A stretch of 10,236 bases of DNA, taken from positions 1 through 10,236 of the forward strand of contig CAMJAZ010000034.1 of the NCBI GenBank assembly GCA_946403735.1. The letters run 5' to 3'. How positions within the stretch are numbered: position 1 is the first letter of the stretch; the number at the start of each line of letters is the position of its first letter. Below the pieces are notes generated by a model. That model ran no database searches, was not told the origin of the DNA, and worked only from the letters and a program-made list of their open reading frames with translations. This document shows, in pieces, positions 1-4,866 of the stretch. The position numbers were made by a program, and so were the translations under genes. This stretch comes from an uncultured Selenomonadales bacterium. GTDB lineage: Bacteria > Bacillota > Negativicutes > Selenomonadales > Selenomonadaceae.

Positions 1-533
1 AAGGGATTAGGCAATGCGTCTACAAAAAATTTTACCAGTTCATCGGTAGAAATTGAAGAAGGCTTTATCAAGAGTTCGCACAAAGTACAGACCGTACCGT
101 AGCAATAAATTTTTACAAAAATTTCTGTATCACGTGACAAAGTTTCAATTTGTTGAGTCCGCTTTATATAGTCCGACAAAATTTTTATATGAGACTTCGC
201 AACGTAATTTATAAAGGAAGTTTGTCCACTAGTATTCAGCATCAAATTTTTTAAAAAATCTTTGTTGGTGCAAAAATATTTCACAACATCAGCGATAGAA
301 TTTTTCAAAGTGTAGCGGTCATTGTCAATTTTATTCACGATGTCGGCTATCGGCGTTGAGTAAATCCAAGCGATTAAGTCGTACTTATCGCGGAAGTGAT
401 TGTAAAAAGTTTGCGGCGTAAGTTCGCAATTCTGCGTAATTTCTTTGATTGTAATTTTATCTACAGATTTTTTTTGCGAAAGTTCCTTGAAAGATTCCGC
501 CAGCAAAAATTTTGTAGTAGGTCGAATTATCAC
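1..533 (-). CDS. TetR/AcrR-family transcriptional regulator, 3' end outside the window
   Basis: The reverse strand reads open for 177 residues from a GTG at 531-533 to the window edge. A stop codon (TAA, 534-536) lies directly upstream, so the start cannot be further out. A GGAG at 543-546, nine bases before the GTG, supports it. Residues 8-58 form a typical TetR DNA-binding domain: helix 1 (FLLAESFKELSQKKSV), then ITIKEITQNCELTPQTFYNH and FRDKYDLIAWIY, the usual helix-turn-helix ending. The remainder is a helical ligand/dimer domain resembling the C-terminal domain of DhaS-type regulators. That resemblance is from memory and is tentative. Family members of this kind are about 180-190 residues long, so probably only a few codons are missing. 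It begins 22 bases after the guaB stop with no terminator between them, so it is probably cotranscribed with guaB. Its ligand and targets cannot be read from sequence. Confidence 0.88.
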   Translation of the reverse strand, partial: MIIRPTTKFLLAESFKELSQKKSVDKITIKEITQNCELTPQTFYNHFRDKYDLIAWIYSTPIADIVNKIDNDRYTLKNSIADVVKYFCTNKDFLKNLMLNTSGQTSFINYVAKSHIKILSDYIKRTQQIETLSRDTEIFVKIYCYGTVCTLCELLIKPSSISTDELVKFFVDALPNP

Positions 534-542
534 TTAAAATTT

Positions 543-546
543 CTCC
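543..546 (-). promoter_or_regulatory. Ribosome binding site fixing the GTG start of the TetR gene
   Basis: GGAG on the minus strand, nine bases before the GTG at 531-533. With the in-frame stop directly upstream and no nearby ATG, it decides the start. Confidence 0.7.
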
Positions 547-555
547 ACAAAAATT

Positions 556-2058
556 TTATACGCCAATTTGATCGCGTAAAATTACGTCGTGACTGCCGCC
601 CTCAATAATACTTGTAGCCGATACCAAAGTTATTTTCGCCTTGTCGCGCAGTTCCTTCAAATTTAACGCGCCGCAGTTGCACATTGTCGAACGAATTTTA
701 GCAAGCGTCGTACTCATATTATCTTTTAATGGTCCAGCGTAGGGAACGTAGGAGTCGACGCCTTCTTCAAAGGAAAGTTTAGCATCATTCGTGAAATTGT
801 AGCGTTGCCAATTCCGCGCACGGTTAGACCCTTCGCCCCAATATTCTTTGTAGTACGTGCCATTGATTCTAATTTTATCGGTAGGCGATTCGTCAAAACG
901 TGAAAAATATCTGCCGAGCATAAGAAAATCTGCGCCCATTGCAAGTGCTAACGTCATATGATAATCATGAACAATGCCGCCGTCTGAACAGACTGGAATG
1001 TAAACGCCGTGCTTTTTAAAATATTCGTCACGCGCCCTGCAAACGTCAATAACTGCCGTTGCTTGACCTCGTCCAATGCCTTTAGCCTCGCGAGTAATGC
1101 AGATTGAGCCGCCGCCAATTCCAACTTTCACGAAGTCTGCGCCAGCGTCAGCTAAAAAGTTAAAGCCGTCAGCGTCGACAACATTTCCCGCGCCAACTTT
1201 TACGTCGTCGCCAAAATTTTTATGAATGTATTCAAGCGTGATTTTCTGCCATTCGCTGAAACCTTCTGATGAATCAATACAAAGTACATCAGCGCCAGCC
1301 TTCAAAAGTGCTGGAACTCTTTCTGCATAATCGCGCGTATTAATGCCAGCGCCAACAATGTAGCGTTTCTTTTTGTCGATAAGTTCAAGCGGATTTGTTT
1401 TGTTATCGGTATAATCTTTGCGGAATACCATGTAACGAAGACGCTGTTTCTTATCGACGAGCGGCAACATATTTAATTTATTTTCCCAGATTAAATCGTT
1501 AGCCATAGGGAGGGTTGTAGTGTCGGCGTCCGCGTAAATCAGCTTTTCAAACGGCGTCATAAAATCTTTTACAAGTTCGTCGCCAGTCATACGAGTTATT
1601 CGGTAATCGCGGCTTGTAACAATACCTAAAAGTTTGCCAGTAGGCTTGCCGTCATCAGTAACCGCCATTGTTGAATGCCCTGTTTCTTTGAGAAGTTCAA
1701 GCATTTCACGAAGGGTCGTCGTAGGTTTTAAATTTGAATCGCTTGAAACGAAACCAGACTTATAATTTTTGACACGGGCAACCATAGCCGCTTGTTCCTT
1801 GACGGATTGTGAACCGTAAATGAAGGAAACGCCGCCTTCCTTAGCAAGCGCAATCGCCATTGTATCGTTGGAGACGGACTGCATAATTGCGGAAGTCATT
1901 GGAATGTTGAGCGTCAATTTCGGTTCTTCGCCGCGTTTGAATTTTACTAACGGCGTGGAGAGGTCAACATTTTGTGGAATGCAATCTGTTGACGAGTAAC
2001 CTGGTATGAGTAAGAATTCTCCAAAAGTGTGTGAGGGTTCATTGTAAAAAGTTGCCAA
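556..2058 (-). CDS. guaB: IMP dehydrogenase, Tritrichomonas foetus-like type
   Basis: Oxidises IMP to XMP with NAD+, the committed step of GMP synthesis in the cytoplasm. The frame is open from 2076, but AAAGGAG lies inside that extension (2067-2073) and sits eight bases before a TTG at 2056-2058. I therefore start there, giving 500 residues beginning M-A-T-F-Y-N-E-P. The catalytic barrel is split by a pair of CBS domains at about residues 102-219. Visible catalytic elements are GIGGGSICITRE with the active-site Cys at 320, the substrate-binding CSDGG near 357-361, Asp262 in CIDSS, and the flap NWQRY with the Arg419-Tyr420 dyad. The GGGSIC loop, EGVDSYVPYAG flap and STMCNCGAL tail match the T. 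foetus enzyme (Cys319, Arg418-Tyr419), not the common bacterial GPGSICTTR/GRVPYKG pattern. The tetR gene follows 22 bases downstream. Function is very secure. Confidence 0.97.
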   Translation of the reverse strand: MATFYNEPSHTFGEFLLIPGYSSTDCIPQNVDLSTPLVKFKRGEEPKLTLNIPMTSAIMQSVSNDTMAIALAKEGGVSFIYGSQSVKEQAAMVARVKNYKSGFVSSDSNLKPTTTLREMLELLKETGHSTMAVTDDGKPTGKLLGIVTSRDYRITRMTGDELVKDFMTPFEKLIYADADTTTLPMANDLIWENKLNMLPLVDKKQRLRYMVFRKDYTDNKTNPLELIDKKKRYIVGAGINTRDYAERVPALLKAGADVLCIDSSEGFSEWQKITLEYIHKNFGDDVKVGAGNVVDADGFNFLADAGADFVKVGIGGGSICITREAKGIGRGQATAVIDVCRARDEYFKKHGVYIPVCSDGGIVHDYHMTLALAMGADFLMLGRYFSRFDESPTDKIRINGTYYKEYWGEGSNRARNWQRYNFTNDAKLSFEEGVDSYVPYAGPLKDNMSTTLAKIRSTMCNCGALNLKELRDKAKITLVSATSIIEGGSHDVILRDQIGV

Positions 2059-2066
2059 GTTAAGCA

Positions 2067-2073
2067 CTCCTTT
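2067..2073 (-). promoter_or_regulatory. Ribosome binding site deciding the guaB start
   Basis: AAAGGAG on the minus strand, eight bases before TTG 2056-2058. An earlier in-frame TTG at 2074-2076 directly adjoins this site and would have no ribosome binding site of its own. The downstream TTG also gives an N-terminus aligning with M-A-x-x-Y-N-E-P of the T. foetus enzyme. Confidence 0.8.
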
Positions 2074-2077
2074 CAAG

Positions 2078-2110
2078 GAATTAAGAATTAAGAATTAAAA
2101 ATTAAGAATT
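2078..2110. repeat. AT-rich 7-bp tandem repeat upstream of guaB
   Basis: GAATTAA is repeated three times exactly (2078-2098), followed by one variant, AAATTAA (2099-2105), and a partial copy, GAATT (2106-2110). It fills most of the gap between the lipoprotein stop (2123) and the guaB ribosome binding site. On the transcribed strand it reads as TTAATTC units, which could supply weak -10-like sequence. A TTGACG overlaps the lipoprotein stop upstream, but no good -10 stands out, so I do not call a promoter. Confidence 0.75.
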
Positions 2111-2122
2111 GTTTCCTAATCG

Positions 2123-2764
2123 TCAAAGGTTAATCCAAATCAATTCTGCTTTGTCAACAAGTGTCGGCGTCAATTCGTCGATATTTTCAATTTTCGTAAG
2201 CGTCCACTTGTCGCCAATTTTTTCAAATCCAAGTTTGAACGTCAACACGCCGATAAACATTCCGCGCAAACTTCCATCGCCTTCCACTTTAACGGTTACG
2301 GTAGCTGAATTGCCGTCAATATTCACGTCCTCAACTGTCGCCGTCGATACTAAATACAATCTTTCAAATTCATGGGCAACGTAAGCGTAGGGGTTATCGT
2401 GCGGCTCATCTGGTTCGGGAAGTTTAGCGAAGTAAGCTTTCATCGATTCACGCGCAAAATTTAAATGCAAGTCGCGGTGTGTGGCGTTGTACTCCGTGAT
2501 AAAATTGCCGTCGTGCTGAAAGTACGGGTCTTTAGGATATTTTTTTTTGAAGGCGTCACAATTTTTAGCAAGCTCAACCGTAGCGTCTTCGTAAATCTGC
2601 GCAAAAAGTTTTTCCGTGTCTACCCGCGCAGAAAAATTTTCAAAGTCCCGATCGTGTATCGCATTTTGAATTTCATTGAAAGCAACTTCTGGCGAATCGT
2701 CAATACCGCAACTTGTCATTAAAATTGTCATCAAAATTAAAATCGTCGTACAAAAAAATTTCAT
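2123..2764 (-). CDS. Putative lipoprotein of unknown function (DUF2939-like)
   Basis: I start at ATG 2762-2764 because GAGG (2771-2774) lies six bases upstream. The frame is open a further 13 codons upstream, but that extension would hide the signal peptide. The product is 213 residues. Residues 1-18 are a lipoprotein-type signal (KFF, then a hydrophobic run ending in ILMTS), followed by Cys19, so the mature protein should be lipid-anchored. The -3 residue is Met, which is not ideal for a lipobox. The mature part begins with an amphipathic segment, SPEVAFNEIQNAIHDRDFEN, followed by ARVD. This resembles DUF2939-type proteins, in which a short helix precedes a conserved V-D; the assignment is from memory and uncertain. 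The C-terminal half (about 140-205) looks like alternating beta strands ending in a GDKWTLTKIENIDEL motif, as in NTF2-like or Tim44-like folds. It has its own promoter at 2821-2849. No enzymatic motif is visible. Confidence 0.85.
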   Translation of the reverse strand: MKFFCTTILILMTILMTSCGIDDSPEVAFNEIQNAIHDRDFENFSARVDTEKLFAQIYEDATVELAKNCDAFKKKYPKDPYFQHDGNFITEYNATHRDLHLNFARESMKAYFAKLPEPDEPHDNPYAYVAHEFERLYLVSTATVEDVNIDGNSATVTVKVEGDGSLRGMFIGVLTFKLGFEKIGDKWTLTKIENIDELTPTLVDKAELIWINL

Positions 2765-2793
2765 TCTCAACCTCAAAAATTGTATAAAAAATA

Positions 2794-2819
2794 ACTTGTA
2801 CAAAAAACTTCGTACAAGT
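2794..2819. promoter_or_regulatory. Inverted repeat at the predicted start of the lipoprotein transcript (operator or leader hairpin)
   Basis: ACTTGTAC (2794-2801) and GTACAAGT (2812-2819) are perfect 8-bp arms around a 10-base spacer. The predicted transcription start falls near 2814, inside this dyad. A second palindrome, ATTGTACAAT (2821-2830), covers the -10 hexamer. The core TTGTACAA occurs intact at 2796-2803 and 2822-2829. This arrangement suits a repressor operator, but the dyad could also fold as a leader hairpin. No protein is assigned. Confidence 0.55.
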
Positions 2820-2820
2820 C

Positions 2821-2849
2821 ATTGTACAATCAAATATAATATTTGTCAC
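2821..2849 (-). promoter_or_regulatory. Sigma-70-type promoter for the lipoprotein gene
   Basis: On the minus strand GTGACA (-35, 2844-2849) and TACAAT (-10, 2821-2826) are separated by exactly 17 bases. Each hexamer matches the consensus at five of six positions. It lies between the stop of the upstream gene (2861) and the lipoprotein start (2764), giving a leader of about 50 bases. Confidence 0.7.
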
Positions 2850-2860
2850 GATAAATTTTT

Positions 2861-3313
2861 TTAATCGCAAAGTTTGCATTCAATTTTGTAGATGACGCCG
2901 TTGACAACTTTAAATTCGATTGCTAAAGAATAATCGTCGCTGTAGTAGGTGTACTCGGTGGAATATTTATCACGTTCCACTTTATCGGCGGCGCCGTAAG
3001 TTGAATTTAAAACGCTTTCACTTTGTCCAACATAAACGCCAGCAGGGGTACTAGCGGAATTGACGCGCGTTTCAATTTCTTCAACGATATTCGGTCGATA
3101 ATCTTCAAATTTAATTCCAAAATTGTTATAGTGCCATTCGTGTCCATTGTCACTTTTGAAATTTGGCTGACCTGCAATGCGTACAACTTCATCAGCTGTC
3201 ATTCCTGGACGAATATCAGCAAGCGCAATTTTATCTGATGAAACGGTAGCGGAACAATTCAGCGCCGAAAGTGCAACCGCCGCGCCGCACAAAAACGCTA
3301 CAAATTTTTTCAT
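2861..3313 (-). CDS. Small exported protein with two BamE/SmpA-like repeats
   Basis: The product is 150 residues from ATG 3311-3313, chosen because GAGAGG (3322-3327) is eight bases upstream. An in-frame GTG at 3320-3322 overlaps that site and is unlikely. Residues 1-22 are a signal peptide (MKKFVAFLCGAAVALSALNC then SA). Cleavage after CSA or lipidation at Cys20 are both possible, but Asn at -1 is unusual for a lipobox. The mature part has two related halves. Residues 31-82 contain IRPGMTADEVVRIAGQP, then HYNNFGIKFED and IVEEI. Residues 91-147 contain YVGQSESVLNSTYGAADKV, then YTYYSDDYSLAIEFKV and GVIYKIEC. The G-x(5)-V-x(4)-G-x-P/A-D pattern followed by W/Y-x-Y strands is the SmpA/OmlA (BamE) style fold. 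True BamE serves outer membrane assembly, but a tandem pair is not classical BamE, so I leave the function open. It has its own promoter just downstream of the rpoD terminator. Confidence 0.87.
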   Translation of the reverse strand: MKKFVAFLCGAAVALSALNCSATVSSDKIALADIRPGMTADEVVRIAGQPNFKSDNGHEWHYNNFGIKFEDYRPNIVEEIETRVNSASTPAGVYVGQSESVLNSTYGAADKVERDKYSTEYTYYSDDYSLAIEFKVVNGVIYKIECKLCD

Positions 3314-3344
3314 AAAATTCACCTCTCATTAAAATTTTTTTGAA

Positions 3345-3373
3345 AGTATAACAGACTTGTTTGACAATTTCAA
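3345..3373 (-). promoter_or_regulatory. Sigma-70-type promoter for the BamE-like gene
   Basis: On the minus strand TTGAAA (-35, 3368-3373) and TATACT (-10, 3345-3350) are spaced by 17 bases, each matching consensus at five of six positions. It begins only a few bases after the U-tract of the rpoD terminator, as expected for a new transcription unit. Confidence 0.78.
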
Positions 3374-3378
3374 CTTAC

Positions 3379-3424
3379 AAAAAAAATTTGCAACCCGCCT
3401 TCCAAGTAGAAAACGAATTGCAAA
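3379..3424 (-). terminator. Rho-independent terminator of dnaG-rpoD
   Basis: The minus-strand RNA from 3424 to 3387 folds into 16 continuous base pairs, four of them G-U, closed by a six-base loop (UACUUG). The arms begin UUUGCAA and end UUGCAAA. Eight uridines follow immediately (3386-3379). It starts 7 bases after the rpoD stop. Because of the G-U pairs, the hairpin is far weaker on the plus strand, so it acts in one direction only. Confidence 0.92.
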
Positions 3425-3431
3425 AATTTTA

Positions 3432-4754
3432 TCATTCTAAAAAATCTTTAAGCTTTTTACTGCGGCTGGGATGACGAAGTTTTCTAAGCGCCTTAGCCTC
3501 AATCTGCCGAATACGTTCACGTGTAACTTTGAAATTTTTGCCGACTTCTTCAAGTGTACGCGCCTTGCCGTCCTGCAAGCCAAAACGTAGCATTAAAACT
3601 TGCTTTTCACGGTCAGTCAACGTGCCTAAAACTTCCGTCAACTGCTCGCGTAAAAGTACATCAGCAGCGGCATCAGCTGGCGCTTGCGCTTCGCGATCTT
3701 CTATGAAGTCGCCCAAATGTGAATCTTCTTCCTCACCGATTGGCGTTTCCAAAGATACAGGCTCTTGAGCAATTTTCATAACTTCCAAGACGCGGTCAAC
3801 GCTAACGTCCATTTCCTTTGCAATTTCATCTGGTGTAGGTTCGCGCCCATATTTTTGCAAAAGTTGACGCTGTACGCGAATTAATTTGTTAATCGTCTCC
3901 ACCATATGCACGGGAATTCTAATTGTACGCGCCTGGTCGGCAATGGCTCGCGTTATCGCTTGACGAATCCACCACGTTGCATAAGTGCTGAACTTGTAGC
4001 CTTTCTTGTAGTCAAACTTTTCAACGGCTTTAATCAGTCCAAGATTGCCTTCCTGAATCAAATCAAGGAATAACATTCCGCGCCCAATGTAACGTTTAGC
4101 AATACTTACGACAAGGCGTAAATTCGCTTCAGCTAAATCTTTTTGCGCTTGCAAGGCTGATTCTCTATCTTTATCCTTATTTTCCATAAGTTTAGCCAGT
4201 TCAACTTCCTGCTGGGCAGTTAAAAGCGGTACGCGCCCAATTTCTTTAAGGTACATACGAACAGGATCATCAATTCCGCCGTCAATACCAGTAGTGTCAG
4301 GAAGATCACTAGTTTTAATTGGCGTATGATCTTCGACGGTAGGAAGTTCAGAATTTGGCGAATCAGTATCTTGAAGAATTGTTTGTCCAATTATTTCATG
4401 CAAGCCAGTAGAATCTATTTTTTCAGAAAAGGCAGTTTCATTTTGTTCAAAATTAGTGTCAGAAATTTCATCAATATTTTGGTCAATGCCAGAGTCAATT
4501 TTTTCGTCTATCCCATCATCGTCCACTATTGCAATGCCCTTGTGCATTAATTCGTAGTAGACGTTGTCAATTTCTTCAATGGATTTTTCTACGTCTAAAT
4601 CAAGGCTACTAACTGCCTCTTGCAATTCACTAGAAGACAATTTGCCGCCATTCCTCACGGCTCTTTCATATAGCTTAGCGACTATTTGTTGAGAGCCGCT
4701 ATTTGCGTTTGAATTGGTTTCAACCGTAGCCTTATTTTTGCTTTCGCTTGACAT
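3432..4754 (-). CDS. rpoD: Primary (housekeeping) RNA polymerase sigma factor
   Basis: Directs core RNA polymerase to -10/-35 promoters. I use ATG 4752-4754 (440 residues). An in-frame GTG at 4803-4805 would give 457 residues, but it overlaps the strong AAGGAGG (4805-4811) and so cannot use it. Domains in order: region 1.1 (about 23-76), an acidic low-complexity linker rich in I-D pairs (77-155), region 1.2 (162-194, DDPVRMYLKEIGRVPLL), and region 2 (206-277, with LRLVVSIAKRYIGRGM, DLIQEGNLGL and KFSTYATWWIRQAITRAI). Region 3 is at about 285-360, and region 4 at 374-437 has LTDREKQVLMLRFGL and the helix-turn-helix TLEEVGKNFKVTRERIRQIE. The GYKFSTYATWWIRQAI and RERIRQIEAKALRKLRHP signatures identify a group 1 sigma-70/SigA. 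It follows dnaG, as in many Firmicutes, and ends at a strong terminator. The leader structure is listed separately. Start choice is the only real uncertainty. Confidence 0.96.
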   Translation of the reverse strand: MSSESKNKATVETNSNANSGSQQIVAKLYERAVRNGGKLSSSELQEAVSSLDLDVEKSIEEIDNVYYELMHKGIAIVDDDGIDEKIDSGIDQNIDEISDTNFEQNETAFSEKIDSTGLHEIIGQTILQDTDSPNSELPTVEDHTPIKTSDLPDTTGIDGGIDDPVRMYLKEIGRVPLLTAQQEVELAKLMENKDKDRESALQAQKDLAEANLRLVVSIAKRYIGRGMLFLDLIQEGNLGLIKAVEKFDYKKGYKFSTYATWWIRQAITRAIADQARTIRIPVHMVETINKLIRVQRQLLQKYGREPTPDEIAKEMDVSVDRVLEVMKIAQEPVSLETPIGEEEDSHLGDFIEDREAQAPADAAADVLLREQLTEVLGTLTDREKQVLMLRFGLQDGKARTLEEVGKNFKVTRERIRQIEAKALRKLRHPSRSKKLKDFLE

Positions 4755-4762
4755 ACGAAGCC

Positions 4763-4799
4763 CCGTTACTATTTCAAGTCTAGTTAAAGACAGTAACGG
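4763..4799 (-). promoter_or_regulatory. Hairpin between the rpoD Shine-Dalgarno and its ATG
   Basis: CCGTTACT and AGTAACGG form a perfect 8-bp stem (4792-4799 with 4763-4770). An inner GTCT/AGAC stem (4788-4791 with 4778-4781) has a six-base loop and a 7-base bulge. The strong AAGGAGG ends at 4805 and the ATG is at 4754, 50 bases apart. Removing the hairpin leaves about 13, close to a workable spacing. It may bring the two together or regulate rpoD translation. That role is inferred. Confidence 0.5.
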
Positions 4800-4804
4800 T
4801 TTCA

Positions 4805-4811
4805 CCTCCTT
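4805..4811 (-). promoter_or_regulatory. Strong Shine-Dalgarno of rpoD, unusually far from the ATG
   Basis: AAGGAGG on the minus strand is the best ribosome binding site near rpoD. There is no ATG, GTG or TTG at normal spacing behind it. Only an in-frame CTG (4791-4793) lies 11 bases downstream. The ATG at 4754 has only a weak GGGG nearby. Confidence 0.65.
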
Positions 4812-4829
4812 AAGTCACAGATTTATTTT

Positions 4830-4848
4830 CAAGCTAGTTGTTAGCTTG
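4830..4848 (-). promoter_or_regulatory. Intercistronic hairpin between dnaG and rpoD
   Basis: CAAGCTA and TAGCTTG are perfect 7-bp arms with a five-base loop, placed 18 bases after the dnaG stop. No U-tract follows on the minus strand, so it is not a rho-independent terminator. It may be an mRNA stability or processing element separating the two messages. Confidence 0.5.
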
Positions 4849-4866
4849 TAGGAAAATTTCTATTAC

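Noticed and set aside
396..608. 70-codon open frame on the plus strand
   Set aside because: Antisense to the TetR gene and the end of guaB. Composition (Phe/Arg-rich) is typical of a reversed AT-rich gene.
4803..4805. GTG start for a 457-residue RpoD
   Set aside because: It overlaps the last base of AAGGAGG, so it cannot be served by that site, and the extra 17 residues are encoded by the leader hairpin.
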